Shown here piece by piece: positions 1 to 9,808 of a stretch of 64,000 nucleotides of DNA. Below the pieces are notes generated by a model. It saw only the letters and a program-made list of their open reading frames with translations, had not been told where the DNA came from and searched no databases. Source of the stretch: Clusia tigrina (lineage: Eukaryota > Arthropoda > Insecta > Diptera > Clusiidae); the NCBI GenBank assembly GCA_920105625.2, contig OV050030.1, forward strand, positions 316,644,289 through 316,708,288. Direction: 5' to 3'. Position 1 is the stretch's first letter. Each line of letters opens with the position of its first letter. The translations under genes and the position numbers were made by a program.

Positions 1-431
1 AGTGATGAAGCTTTTCTTTGTATATTTTATTGCATTTAACAGAATTTTTTCTTGTTTTTTGTTTGTGAACATGCCCCCTGCGGCAACTGATAATAAGTAG
101 AATAATTTTGCATTAAGCACTGTATGCAGCTCTCAAGAAAAAAAGCATATATTTCTTGTGCGTGAGAACGTAGTAGTCAAGAAAATTTGACATTTGAAAG
201 CCCATGGCCGTATTGACATTTCATTTTTTATTATTAAATAAACGTCCAATAGAAAATTTTTTTCCAGAATTTATTTACTTTCGTTCAGGCAGCTGTCACT
301 TTTTCCCCGCGTTAAAGAAGAAACTCGTAAGTAGTTCTCCTTTAAATATATTTTCGGATTACCAAGTATTGTGGTGGCAGATCCTAACATAGTGTCTCGA
401 CTAACTATAATTCATGGCTATGTTCATGTCT
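1..431. other. AT-rich sequence with no recognised gene
   Basis: Low-complexity, AT-rich DNA. The longest plus-strand open stretch (204-392, 62 codons) has no recognisable motif and an unremarkable composition, so I do not call it a gene. No RNA gene or mobile-element end is evident before the Harbinger target site at 432. Confidence 0.6.
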
Positions 432-468
432 TAACCCTACGTCTCCACGGGCAATTTTTGATGGCATG

Positions 469-499
469 CCATTGGCAATTTCAAGGAAATTGCCAATGG
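469..499. repeat. 14-bp perfect hairpin inside the Harbinger element
   Basis: CCATTGGCAATTTC (469-482) is followed by a 3-base loop (AAG) and its exact reverse complement (486-499). A second hairpin follows at 519-565 with the same core. Both lie just inside the left terminal repeat. Confidence 0.85.
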
Positions 500-518
500 A
501 GACTGCAAATTGCTTCAA

Positions 519-565
519 GTTGGCAATTTATGTTATGAAATATTTTTATGCCATAAATTGCCAAC
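519..565. repeat. Second subterminal inverted repeat of the Harbinger element
   Basis: GTTGGCAATTTATG (519-532) pairs exactly with 552-565 across a 19-base spacer. The shared TTGGCAATTT core with the 469-499 hairpin gives four copies of the motif in under 100 bp. Confidence 0.8.
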
Positions 566-691
566 GTGCTGTGTTGCAATCAGTTGTCATTTTGTTTGTT
601 TGACAGCGATTTTTCATTTTTTCGCGACGCTCACAGTGGCAGCATCGTAGGACATTTTCGTTGTACTGCATCTATTAAATTAATAAAAACG

Positions 692-847
692 CTAAAATGG
701 ATGGAGGCTGTGCATTTCCCTTCTTTGTAAAAAAGGATTCACCCAGAATGTCGCCTTCCATCTTTTTTCCTTTTCATCGCATAAATCAAGCAATTTTTTT
801 AATGCATCATGAGCGTGGGCGCAGCGAAGTAGTTTGCTTGACGACAT
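692..847 (-). pseudogene. Remnant of a Harbinger transposase N-terminus
   Basis: The minus-strand frame starts at the ATG at 845-847 and stops at 692. After a basic and acidic stretch it contains RWKATFWVNPFLQRRE, which resembles the conserved start of PIF/Harbinger transposases (an aromatic-W-V-x-P-hydrophobic-x-x-R-R pattern just before the DDE nuclease). About 50 residues survive of the ~350-450 usual in the family, and the DDE domain is absent. It lies wholly inside the terminal repeats of the surrounding element, which supports the assignment. It cannot encode an active enzyme. The alternative, a chance open frame, is less likely given the matching superfamily termini. Confidence 0.6.
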
Positions 848-1467
848 TTTCAAAATGACGATGGCATAACATCGCAATGCCCACCATTAAAATATCGCCA
901 ACCTTTGCAATCAAATTTGACAGATGTTATGCCATCAAAAATTGCCCGTGGAGACGTGGGGTAACATCAAAATGTAAGGTGGACACCACATATGTTACTG
1001 TCATACCAAAAAAATTAAACATTATGTCAAGACAGCAAGCAGTGCTGCTAGAAACTCAGACATAAATTTGAAGTTTCACGCGAATTGATCGTTTTTCTTT
1101 TTAACAATGGCGCAAATTAAATTTAATAGAAGTGAAACAATTAATTTTATAAATTTTTATCGGGAATGTGAATGTTTATGGAATTTTAAAAATGATAAAT
1201 ATAAAAGAACTGAATTTAAGAACTGATAAATTAAAAAGAAAAGCATGGGAGGAAATGGGAAAAAAATTTAACTGCATGCCAGACGAAGCAAAAAAGAAAA
1301 TAAAGTATCTTCGCTCCGCCTATGTTGCAGAAAAAAAAAAAATTGAGGATTCGAAAAGAAGTGGTTCGTCTGGAGACATATACGAAACATTACTTTTCTA
1401 TTTTAATGAATTCAGGTACCTAGACGGAACAATAGTTTTAAGGAAACGATGCTCAAATTTCGAAGAG

Positions 1468-1525
1468 GTTTTTATATATTTTTTTGTATATTATAAATAA
1501 TTTACTAAAATAACAAATTTTACAG
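1468..1525 (+). other. Predicted 58-bp intron of the MADF-BESS pseudogene
   Basis: It starts GTTTTTATAT after a GAG codon and ends in a pyrimidine-rich TTTTACAG. The length is typical of short fly introns. Removing it joins the MADF frame to the frame that carries the BESS motif, which is the main support. Confidence 0.5.
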
Positions 1526-2014
1526 ACCAGTGGTAGTAGCGTGAGCTTGGCACAAAAGGATATAACAGTAACAACTGATCCGAAAAAATAGTCTCCTTTA
1601 CCAAAGTGAGAGCAAGACGCAAAACGAACGGAGAAGCCCGAAGATAGTTCGAAAAGATTGGATGCGGCTATAGATGCAATAGATAAGTTCGCTGTTCGGA
1701 ATCCGTCTCCTCCGCCTGAAGCAGATAATATGTTTACTTTGTTTGGAAGAAGCATTGGTGTACAGCTGGAAAACCTGCCACCAGTACATACATCAATTGC
1801 GATGGATGAATTACAGCAAATTATAAGTAAACACACTATTTCTGAGTTGCAGCTAAAGTATTCGGAGAGGGTGGAAATGGTTGATGACGAATTTATTGTG
1901 CCGTACACTTCTTATTGTGATACACAGTCTTACAGCGAGGATATACATTTTGCTCCAGAGTCGTCAAGCTCTTTTCAGACCCCATCATCTGACAAACTGC
2001 GCACTGCTATGTAT

Positions 2015-2086
2015 GATGCAAATATTTGCGAAGATGTAAACATTTGCGAAGATGCAAACATTTCCGAAGATGCAAACATATTTGAT
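2015..2086 (+). repeat. 18-bp x 4 coding tandem repeat
   Basis: Four consecutive copies of an 18-bp unit (2015, 2033, 2051, 2069) are in frame and encode a repeated six-residue D-A-N-I-C-E motif at the end of the MADF-BESS reading frame. The period is a multiple of three, as expected when expansion happens in a translated frame. Confidence 0.85.
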
Positions 2087-2089
2087 TAA

Positions 2090-2409
2090 GTGAGTTCATG
2101 AAAGTATTTGTAAAACACATAAGCATATTTCTATTCTTTTTCATTTTATTAGTGACAATGGAGACCATCATCAGTAAATAAATAATAGCGGTATTCACGA
2201 TGTATGTTAGGGTGGTCCCCATACATTTTTTTTTAATAACTACCTTTCAGATTATTTTTATTTTTATGTACATAAATCTTAAGTTTTGTCACAAATTAAA
2301 TTACTGAACGCAACCATAAAATTTGACATTTGACAACCAACTAATATGTCGATCCGTCCTCTATGTTAAGATTCATATAAATATAATTCTATAAAATATA
2401 CACTTACAC
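2090..2409. other. AT-rich spacer, no gene seen
   Basis: Downstream of the MADF-BESS frame. No motif, RNA gene or element end recognised. Confidence 0.6.
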
Positions 2410-2532
2410 AAATAACTAAAATGTAGACATCACTGCATGTAAGCTGGATGGAAAATAACTAAGATGTAGACATCACTGCATGTAAGCTGGATGGAAAATA
2501 ACTAAGATGTAGACATCACTGGATGAAGAAAA
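2410..2532 (+). repeat. 43-bp minisatellite, about 2.8 copies
   Basis: Copies begin at 2410, 2453 and 2496 (exact 43-bp spacing), each starting AAATAACTAA and containing TGTAGACATCACTG. Copies two and three differ from the first mainly by one A/G change; the last is cut short. Such near-identity indicates recent duplication or slippage. Confidence 0.9.
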
Positions 2533-2633
2533 CCACAACTTGGGCAGCCAAAGGCGACAACGTATACTAAGTGTTTTTGCTCGATTCATTATCAAGAAAT
2601 CAAGATACGCATACCCAGTATCATCAACTGTAA

Positions 2634-3423
2634 TCTTCTATATATATAAAAATGAATGCTTGTGTGTATGTCCTTTATTCTATAAATCGTAAACTATGCA
2701 TTTGATCATGTGATCATCTTCAGCAAAGTTGTTGTGCATGAGCCCACGAAGGTTTCTCAGTTTGTACCGGTCCAATTGGACAAAGGGGCGTGGTACCTCC
2801 AATACAAATCACAAATTAAAAATCCATTATTTCTGCTCCGGTTAACAGCATGTGAACAAAATTTGGTACGTCGATTAATTGTACATATTCTAAGTGCTGT
2901 TGCAAATATGGGCGGGATTGGACAAAGGGGCGTAGTACCTCCCATACAAATCACAAATTAAAAAGCCAGTATTTCTGCTCCGGTTAACAGTATTTGAACA
3001 ATATTTGGTATATAGGTTTAGTGTACACATTCTAAGTGCTGCTGCAAATATGGGCGGGATTGGACGAAGGGGAGTGGTACCTCCCATACAAATCACAAAT
3101 TAAAAATCGTTTATACCTGCTCTATGTGGCTTGCTCACGCGTCGGAAAACCTTCTATTTAATCGTTTACGCACCAGCTGGAAAAACAAGAAATATTGTGT
3201 ATCCCACAGCACTTCAATAAATATAAAATTGTAACGAAACGCTGCAATGTCACAATTTTTTCAAAATGAACAAAATCAATAAAATGTATCAAAATGAATT
3301 GAATATTTGTATAATGTCCTTCCTTCAAATTTATTTATTTAAACTACTCATCCGATTTCAAAACTTCTTTGACCAGCTGAATGCTACACCCCCCCTACAA
3401 TTCAAGCGCACCGGGTACAGCTA

Positions 3424-3424
<1 letters not shown>
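2634..3424 (+). mobile_element. Helitron-like non-autonomous element (~790 bp)
   Basis: The proposed element starts TCTTCTATATATATAAAAAT and ends CGGGTACAGCTAG, bounded by A on the left (2633) and T on the right (3425). This is the TC...CTRR structure and A-T insertion site of Helitrons. The opening and closing segments resemble widespread insect Helitron-like repeats. It holds a 142-bp tandem repeat and no Rep/helicase coding sequence, so it would be non-autonomous. I see no convincing GC-rich hairpin just before the CTAG end, which weakens the call. A different interspersed repeat with a (TA)n tail remains possible. Confidence 0.5.
2778..3107 (+). repeat. 142-bp tandem repeat, about 2.3 copies
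   Basis: The phrase GGACAAAGG (third copy GGACGAAGG) recurs at 2778, 2920 and 3062, a fixed 142-bp interval, with CAAATCACAAATTAAAAA and CTGCTCCGGTTAACAG in register. Copies have diverged by scattered substitutions, so the duplication is older than the neighbouring 43-bp repeat. Confidence 0.85.
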
Positions 3425-4057
<633 letters not shown>

Positions 4058-4065
4058 TAGCTGTA

Positions 4066-4197
4066 CTACCTTCTAAAATTGTATATCCTACTACAATACT
4101 TTATATGTATACATTTACTATATATTTTTTTTCTGATAACCTACTACAATATTTTATATGTATATTTATATTCTTATTTATGTTTTTTTTTATTTTT

Positions 4198-4283
<86 letters not shown>

Positions 4284-4415
4284 AAAAATAAAAAAAAACA
4301 TAAATAAGAATATAAATATACATATAAAATATTGTAGTAGGTTATCAGAAAAAAAAAATATAGTAAATGTATACATATAAAGTATTGTAGTAGGATATAC
4401 AATTTTAGAAGGTAG
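4066..4415. repeat. 350-bp near-perfect palindrome centred on a (TA)n core
   Basis: 4066-4202 is the reverse complement of 4279-4415 with one mismatch seen (in the T/A-rich run near 4126). The centre (about 4200-4281) is a self-complementary TA tract, so the whole forms one long hairpin or cruciform. The decamer ACTACCTTCT occurs at both edges (4065 and 4420), as if a short duplication accompanied its formation. It could be a foldback element, a break-repair product, or a read fold-back artefact in the assembly. Confidence 0.9.
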
Positions 4416-4432
4416 CTACACTACCTTCTTCC

Positions 4433-4447
4433 AGAAAGAGGGGAGGA
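4433..4447 (+). other. Polypurine tract
   Basis: AGAAAGAGGGGAGGA is 15 consecutive purines, one base before a TGTTGCG sequence that opens an LTR-like segment. This is where the plus-strand primer of an LTR retrotransposon would sit. It suggests a plus-oriented 3' end whose interior upstream has been replaced by the palindrome. Confidence 0.5.
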
Positions 4448-4452
4448 CTGTT

Positions 4453-4491
4453 GCGAGTCAAGATACGACTACCTACGAGTAGTTGACTCGC
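4453..4491. repeat. Stem-loop at the start of the LTR-like segment
   Basis: GCGAGTCAA (4453-4461) pairs with TTGACTCGC (4483-4491); nested inside, ACTAC pairs with GTAGT. Confidence 0.75.
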
Positions 4492-4562
4492 GACACAACC
4501 TCAGTAGCCATTTACTATCGACCGGTTGTAGCTATAGTTAATATTACGCATATGAATTTCAC

Positions 4563-4680
4563 AGGTGTTACAATTACACAGTGACACACAATCTAGGGCT
4601 AAAATGCACCATTGGCATTTTGTATAAACTGGCTCATTGCCGTAATTTATTTGGTCAACACCTGTGTAATTGGAACACCT
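4563..4680. repeat. 18-bp inverted repeat, 82-bp spacer
   Basis: AGGTGTTACAATTACACA (4563-4580) pairs with TGTGTAATTGGAACACCT (4663-4680), with one mismatch. It lies inside the LTR-like segment, upstream of its TATA box. Confidence 0.8.
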
Positions 4681-4883
4681 AAGTAGGTTATAAAAATAAT
4701 TATGTAACTAGAATTAAGAATATAAATAAGAGTGTTATTAAGAATAAATCGAAGTTGTATATTTCTGAAAGCGAAACGTTGTGTGCTGTTTTTTACGCCG
4801 CAATCGGCAAGTATTTACAGCTGTCAGACAACTGCAGGACGCATTGCACCAGCCAACGCACGGAAAACGCAAAAATGGGAAAG

Positions 4884-5162
4884 GTGATGATATCTATCGT
4901 GTGCAGCTCTAACGATCAAGAAAGTTACGGGATGATTATTAGGTATCACGATCAAATCGCGCGTGCTCAGAAATTCTGCTCTACTCCTTAAATGTATAGT
5001 ATCCAGCTCATCTGAAAACATGTTAAACGCTATTAGTTTACTACTCTTTTCAATGCTCTTACCATTTTTCAAATTGAATATGTCATGGGATTTCTCGCTC
5101 ATTTGTGCCTGCCTGATGAGTATCGTCTTTGCTGATTGTACAATTTCGAAGGTAAACTTCGT
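4884..5162 (-). pseudogene. BEL/Pao pol fragment: pre-integrase linker and start of integrase zinc finger
   Basis: Read on the minus strand, the frame contains AKTILIRQAQMSEK, then KNGKSIEKSSKLIAFNMFSD, then IPNNHPVTFLIVRAAHDRYHH. These match, in order, the BEL/Pao linker before integrase (an A-x-x-x-I-I-R-x-x-Q block, then K-G-x-x-x-x-x-S-S-x-L) and the N-H-P-V-T / H-x(n)-H half of the HHCC zinc finger. The usual GGRL block between them is degraded. The fragment ends near 4884, shortly after the paired histidines. It abuts the left edge of the plus-strand tandem array at 5162/5163, so the two are in opposite orientation. It carries roughly the pol section the array monomers lack. It is too short to be functional. 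Confidence 0.7.
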
Positions 5163-7481
5163 GAGCTGCATCAAGGTCGCCGGCATATTGCGAATTGAAA
5201 AGCAAGTTATGAATTTTTTAAGTATTTGGTTTAGAAAAATTGCTTTTGAAGTACAAAACATGTATGATACATTGTAAATTAAAAGTACGAAAACTTTTGG
5301 TATGCAATGTATTCTTTGCTGTATTTTACATATTATTGTAACAGTAAATCTTTTGCTAATTTTACATATTATAGTAACAGTAAAAGACATTATTATTAAA
5401 AAAGCTAAGAATAAGAAGACTTGAAATTGAGAAAGCAATAAAGTCGGTCGCAACCACCTAAATACAATAAGGTTTAAAGAATTTTCTTTCTTAATAATTA
5501 GTAGTGTGATTAATATTTTTTTTTTATATTTAGGGAACGCAAAAACGATTGCGTCCTAATACTAAGCATGTTTTTTGCAGAGCACAACGTAGCTTACAAA
5601 TAGTAGACCACCTCATACCGCTTTTAAAAGTAATTATTTCAGATAAAGGAATCCCAACGTGGTCGTAGAAATGCACCAATATAATACAAAACAGGAGAAA
5701 GAACATTTAATGAAAATGTAATTTAGTAACGAAAAAAGCGTATGCGGAGTTCATTAACGAGAATTTGCGGCTAGGACATATGGAAAAAGTAGACACATTG
5801 GATGTCGACAAGCTGAAGTGTTTTTCGCTGCACCAACATGTGCTTCGTCTGGAGTTGCAGTTGTAAAATTAGCAGCGACTTATGTCTGAACGACGTGATG
5901 ATGAAGGGGTCTGTAGTGCAAGATGACTTACTGTCCATCATGCTGTGCTTTCGATGTTACGATGTTGCGTTAACTGCCGACCTGACGAAAATGGATCGTC
6001 AGGCGGGGTGGCTTATGGAAGAAGAGCTATCAGGCGATTGTGTGGAGACGATCTAGTGAGGAGAAAATGGAGGCGCGCCGGCTGCTAATGATCACATATT
6101 GAACTGAATCAGCTACACACGCTGCTTAAAACAGTTGAGCAAAGATAATGCTAACATGTTTTCATTGGCATCGCAGAAAATGCAGTCCGAATTTTATATG
6201 GATGATTTCATTAATGGAGCTGATACCGAAGAAGAGTTATTTGAAATCTACGGGGACGTGTCAACCTTCACAAACTCCCCAAATTTTACGCTACGCAAGT
6301 TGCATTCAAACAATAACAGTTTCCTGCGGCAGGTGCCAGAAGCCGAAAAAAAGCTGCGTGTTAACGATACCGACATCATCAAAACGCTTGGCATTATTTG
6401 TTAGTCAGCATCGGACTTATTCAGGTATGTTTGGCCAGATATATTGTTGTATTGTCGGAAATGTCGACTTTGTTTGATTCCCTTGGACTACTGAAATCGG
6501 TCATAGTAAAGGCGAAGATTTGCCTGCAAGACCTGTGGATTCAAAATGTAGCTTGGGATGAGTCATTACCCATGCAGCACCACAGACAATGGACTGAGTT
6601 TCGTAACAAGTTGAAAGCGATGCAAGAGGTCAAGGTTACGAGTCATATTTTAAGCGCAAAAAACTTCGCAAGAAAAGAAATGCACGGGTTCGCTGATGCT
6701 TCATAGCGGGCCTACGGCTGCTGCCTCTACTCGCGCTCAATCGACGATGATAATGAGGTCTTTCTGAGCTGAGTTACTAGGGCTGTTTATATGGAGGTGG
6801 TCTCTGACTTGTCGTCCAAGGGGTTTATCGCAGCACTCAAGCGGTTTTTCGGAAGCCGAGGCTTGTGCACAGTTTTTCTGCGACAACGGCACAAATTTTG
6901 TAGGTGCTCGCCGTGAGCTGAAAGAGTTCATGGAAGCCTTTCACGAGCAGCAGTTACAAGGCGAAATATCGCAGTTTTGTGTCATCAGCAACATTGACTT
7001 TCGCCACATACCGGCGCGCTCCCACACTTTGGGGGACTGTGGGTGGCGGGGGTAAAATCTGCCAAATACCATTTGACTCGCATTTTAGGCGAGGCGTTTC
7101 TGACGCTTGAGAAACTGTTCCCTGTGGTTACAGAAATCGAGACAATACTAAACTCACGCCCAAGCAGTAATAACACCAGCCCATTTCCTGACAGGTGGGC
7201 CTCTTCGTAAACGAAAATATTTCGCTTTTGAACCGCTGGATGTGACTGACATTCACAAAACAACACTTTTGGTGGAAAGGTGCAACGTACCAGAAGGCGA
7301 CTTAGTGTTGGTATCAGAGGGCAACCTGCCGCCTAAATTGTGGCTACTCGCAATAGTGACGAAAACCGCAGCACGTCAGGTGCGCGTGATCGACATAGAG
7401 ACCAGAAATGGGTACATTCGGCGTGCGATATACAAGGTTGCATCGATACCAATGCCCGGATAAAGACGGTTGATCTGTCGG
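5163..7481 (+). repeat. Monomer 0: truncated first copy (2319 bp)
   Basis: It holds the tail, the FFAEHN segment, reverse transcriptase (YMDD at 6195, here YMDDFINGADTEEE) and the start of RNase H. At about 6771-6776 it jumps straight into integrase after D1. The RNase H C-terminus, the central block, the zinc finger and the first integrase Asp are lost. The left side of this junction (TCTTTCTGAGCTGAG) matches that of monomers 2 and 3, so the copy probably came from that lineage and then lost more. The third catalytic integrase codon (7043-7045) is GTG (Val) instead of GAG. Its first ~300 bp carry right-subfamily variants. Confidence 0.92.
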
Positions 7482-7843
7482 GAGCTGCATCAAGGTCGCC
7501 GGCATATTGCGAATTGAAAAGCAAGTTATGAATTTTTTAAGTATTTGGTTTAGAAAAATTGCTTTTGAAGTACAAAACTGGTATGATACATTGTAAATTA
7601 AAAGTACGAAAACTTTTGGTATGCAATGTATTCTTTGATGTATTTTACATATTATTGTAACAGTAAATCTTTTGCTAATTTTACATATTATAGTAACAGT
7701 AAAAGACGTTTTTATTAAAAAAGCTAAGAATAAGAAGACTTGAAATTGAGAAAACAATAAAGTCGGTCGCAACCACCTCAAAAAAGTTTAAAGAGTTTTC
7801 TTTCTGAATAATTTGTAGTGTGATAGCTTATTATTTTTTTTAT
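7482..7843 (+). other. Monomer 1: AT-rich tail after pol
   Basis: Non-coding sequence that follows the end of pol in every copy. It contains a degenerate 36-bp tandem duplication (7642-7703; TTTACATATTAT then GTAACAGTAAA, twice) and an AATAAA polyadenylation-type hexamer (7756-7761) before GTCGGTCGCAACC. I found no paired LTR boundaries. It may be a scrambled LTR remnant, but nothing in the sequence proves that. Confidence 0.6.
7642..7703 (+). repeat. Monomer 1: 36-bp tandem duplication in the tail
   Basis: ATTTTACATATTATTGTAAC (7642) and ATTTTACATATTATAGTAAC (7678) start two copies 36 bp apart. It was seen in the other monomers checked; in monomer 12 the Tc1/S-like element landed inside the first copy. 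Confidence 0.85.
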
Positions 7844-7883
7844 ATTTAGGGAACGCAAAAACGATTGCGTCCTAATACTAAGC

Positions 7884-7983
7884 ATGTTTTTTGCAGAGCA
7901 CAACGTAGCTTACAAATAGTAGACCACCTCATACCGCTTTTAAAATTAATTATTTCAGATAAAGGAATCCCAACGTGGTCGTA
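7884..7983 (+). pseudogene. Monomer 1: short fragment resembling an hAT/ZBED-type transposon protein
   Basis: From the ATG at 7884 the frame reads MFFAEHNVAYK and stops. After a one-base shift it continues VDHLIPLLKVIISDKGI. Together these resemble a conserved block in hAT/ZBED-derived proteins of animals (an F-x-x-E-H-N ... D-H-L/F-x-x-L/L-x-K ... D-K-x-x pattern). This does not belong to BEL/Pao pol, so the monomer looks like a mosaic. The match is from memory of the family pattern and is short, so confidence is limited. The same segment recurs in the other complete copies (for example 5569 and 11889). Confidence 0.4.
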
Positions 7984-8053
7984 GAAATGAACCAATATAA
8001 TACAAAACAGGAGAACGAACATTTAATGAAAATTTAATTTAGTAACGAAAAAA

Positions 8054-8990
8054 GCGTATGCGGAGTTCATTAACGAGAATTTGCGGCTAGGACATATGGA
8101 AAAAGTAGACACATTGGATGTCGACAAGCTGAAGTGTTTTTCGCTGCACCAACATGTGCTTCGTCTGGAGTTGCAGTTGTAAAATTAGCAGCGACTTATG
8201 TCTGAACGACGTGATGATGAAGGGGACTGTAGTGCAAGATGACTTACTGTCCATCATGCTGTGCTTTCGATGTTACGATGTTGCGTTAACTGCCGACCTG
8301 ACGAAAGTGGATCGTCAGGCAGGGTGGCTTATGTAAGAAGACAACAACTATCAGGCGATTTTGTGGAGACGATCTAGTGGGGAGAAAATGGAGGCGTGCC
8401 GGCTGCTAATGATCACATATTGAACTGAATCAGCTACACACGCTGCTTAAAACAGTTGGGCGAAGATAATGCTAACATGTTTTCATTGGCATCGCAGAAA
8501 ATGCAGTCCGAATTTTATATGGATGATTTCATTAGTGGAGCTGATACCGAAGAAGAGTTATTTGAAGTCTACGCGGACGTGTCAACCTTCACAAACCCCC
8601 CAAATTTTACGCTACGCAAGTTGGATTCAAACAATAACAGTTTCCTGCGGCAGGTGCCAGAAGCCGAAAAAATAGAAGCTGCGTGTTAACGATACCGAAA
8701 TCATCAAAACGCTTGGCATTATTTGTTAGTCAGCATCGGACTTGTTCAGGTATGTTTGGCCAGATATATTGTTGTATTGTCGGAAATGTCGACTTTGTTT
8801 GATTCCCTTGGACTACTGACTCCGGTCATAGTAAAGGCGAAGATTTGCCTGCAAGACCTGTGGATTCAAAATGTAGCTTGGGATGAGTCATTACCCATGC
8901 AGCACCACAGACAATGGACTGAGTTTCGTAACAAGTTGAAAGCGATGCAAGAGGTCAAGGTTACGAGTCATATTTTAAGCGCAAAAACTT
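8054..8990 (+). pseudogene. Monomer 1: BEL/Pao reverse transcriptase, broken
   Basis: Reverse transcriptase copies element RNA into DNA in BEL/Pao retrotransposons. The reading starts AYAEFINENLRLGHMEKV (8054 on), the N-terminal RT block with its G-H-M. It passes through SLND-like and DLTK motifs and reaches the catalytic box YMDDFISGADTEEE (YMDD at 8516-8527). A block with SLGLL-PVIVKAK (about 8790-8850) matches the family's (Y-D-P)-L-G-L-L segment after the palm. Lesions include stops near 8178 after LRLELQL, shifts around the DLTK box, a stop after LMEACR and a frameshift after PEAEK. Most recur in other monomers. It is not translatable as one protein. Confidence 0.88.
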
Positions 8991-9003
8991 CGCAAGAAAA
9001 GAA

Positions 9004-9470
9004 ATGCACGGGTTCGCTGATGCTTCATAGCGGGCCTACGGCTGCTGCCTCTACTCGCGCTCAATCGACGATGATAATGAGGTCTTTCGTGCAATTGTGG
9101 AGTGCAAAATCAAGAGTTACACCCCTCAAAACAAAATCATTGCCCAGATTGGAGCTCATGTCAACTAACCTGCTGTCTATATTGGTGGAAAAGACACAAG
9201 CGAATTTTCTCCATTCAACTTGATGCGCTGTATCTGTGGAGCGACTCGGAGATAGTGCTCGAGTGGCTGAGGGCGCATCCATCGACTTGTACTCTTTCGT
9301 TTCCAACCGGGTGGCCAAGATCCAGGAGGCAACTAAATTAACAATTTGGGTACATGTTTCTTCTCGACGAAATCCCCCATATATCATATCCAGAAGTGTG
9401 TATGTAGACGAATTACTAGACTCTTTCTGGTTCTCAGGTCCACCATTCTTAAGGAACTCCTGTGACCAGT
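9004..9470 (+). pseudogene. Monomer 1: BEL/Pao RNase H and connection region, broken
   Basis: MHGFADAS (from 9004) opens the RNase H fold with its catalytic Asp; a stop follows in this frame, and the next frame continues with a C-C-L-Y-S-R block. Further on, LYLWSDSEIVLEWLRAHPS (about 9228-9284) carries the D-S-x-x-x-L-x-W-L signature. After another shift, HVSSRRNPPYIISR and WFSGPPFL match the family's N-P-A-D-x-x-S-R-G and G-P-x-x-L blocks; the conserved Asp of NPAD is replaced by Tyr here. RNase H would remove RNA template during reverse transcription. It is broken by several frameshifts. Confidence 0.8.
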
Positions 9471-9808
9471 GGCCATCCAATAAGGTATGCAAAAAGCCAG
9501 CTGAAGTCATTGAAAACGGCGGATTGCTGCGGAGCAAGATAACCCTTTTTCGGTTGGTTAATGCTAGACGAAGCGTTAATTCGTATTGTATATTATTGCA
9601 GCACCACTACTTCGGCAGAGAGTACAGAGAGCTACAAAGAAAGGGCGAAGTGCACTCATCAAGCGAGGTGACGGGCAGTGAATGTTTGCATCCAAAGCTG
9701 CCATTATGGTATGTATCGCCAGAGAGATCGCTTATCGCTATTAGCTGCGTCTACCAGTTGACATCTACATAAAGTATAAATGTGTGGAGATATTCTAACG
9801 AACCCATC

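Larger units (their letters stand above)
435..961 (-). mobile_element. PIF/Harbinger-type non-autonomous DNA transposon (527 bp)
   Basis: The ends form 33-bp terminal inverted repeats (435-467 and 929-961) that differ at one base; each begins CCC(T/C)ACGTCTCCACGG. The element is flanked by the 3-bp direct repeat TAA (432-434 and 962-964), matching the TWA target duplication of the PIF/Harbinger superfamily. The left half has two subterminal hairpins built on a repeated TTGGCAATTT motif, plausible transposase-binding sites. The minus strand keeps a short transposase N-terminal remnant (692-847). At 527 bp it is far below an autonomous Harbinger, so it is best read as a deletion derivative. The termini, target duplication and coding remnant agree independently; no family name can be given without a database. 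Confidence 0.85.
1107..2089 (+). pseudogene. Broken MADF-BESS gene (two exons, 58-bp intron)
   Basis: MADF-BESS proteins are insect DNA-binding factors: an N-terminal Myb/SANT-like MADF domain binds DNA and a C-terminal BESS motif binds protein. The ATG at 1107 opens a frame with INFINFYRECECLW, the first MADF helix and its conserved Leu-Trp. After a shift to the +1 frame near 1185-1200 it continues with KRKAWEEMGKKF and KKIKYLRSAY, the later conserved MADF blocks. A GT-AG intron fits 1468-1525. Downstream, 1718-1850 resembles a BESS motif (acidic start, DNMFTLFG, LPP, then DELQQII). Stops at 1589-1591 and 1607-1609 separate the domains in the joined frame. The tail ends in four 18-bp repeats. 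The frameshift plus two stops indicate a pseudogene; a different intron structure could rescue part of it. Its position 145 bp from a Harbinger element may be chance. Confidence 0.65.
4449..4819 (+). mobile_element. LTR-like segment, probable solo or 3' LTR fragment
   Basis: It starts TGTTGCG right after a polypurine tract and may end at TTTACA (4814-4819), giving TG...CA ends and about 371 bp. Inside are a TATA box-like TATAAAAA (4689-4696) and, about 50 bp later, AATAAA (4743-4748), in the order expected for LTR promoter and polyadenylation signals. Two inverted repeats lie in it (4453-4491 and 4563-4680). No second LTR and no clear target duplication were found. The right end is a guess, and the retrotransposon family is not identifiable from this alone. 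Confidence 0.45.

Noticed and set aside
877..1065. Plus-strand frame of 62 codons overlapping the right Harbinger terminus
   Set aside because: It crosses the transposon end and target duplication into flanking DNA and has no conserved sequence.
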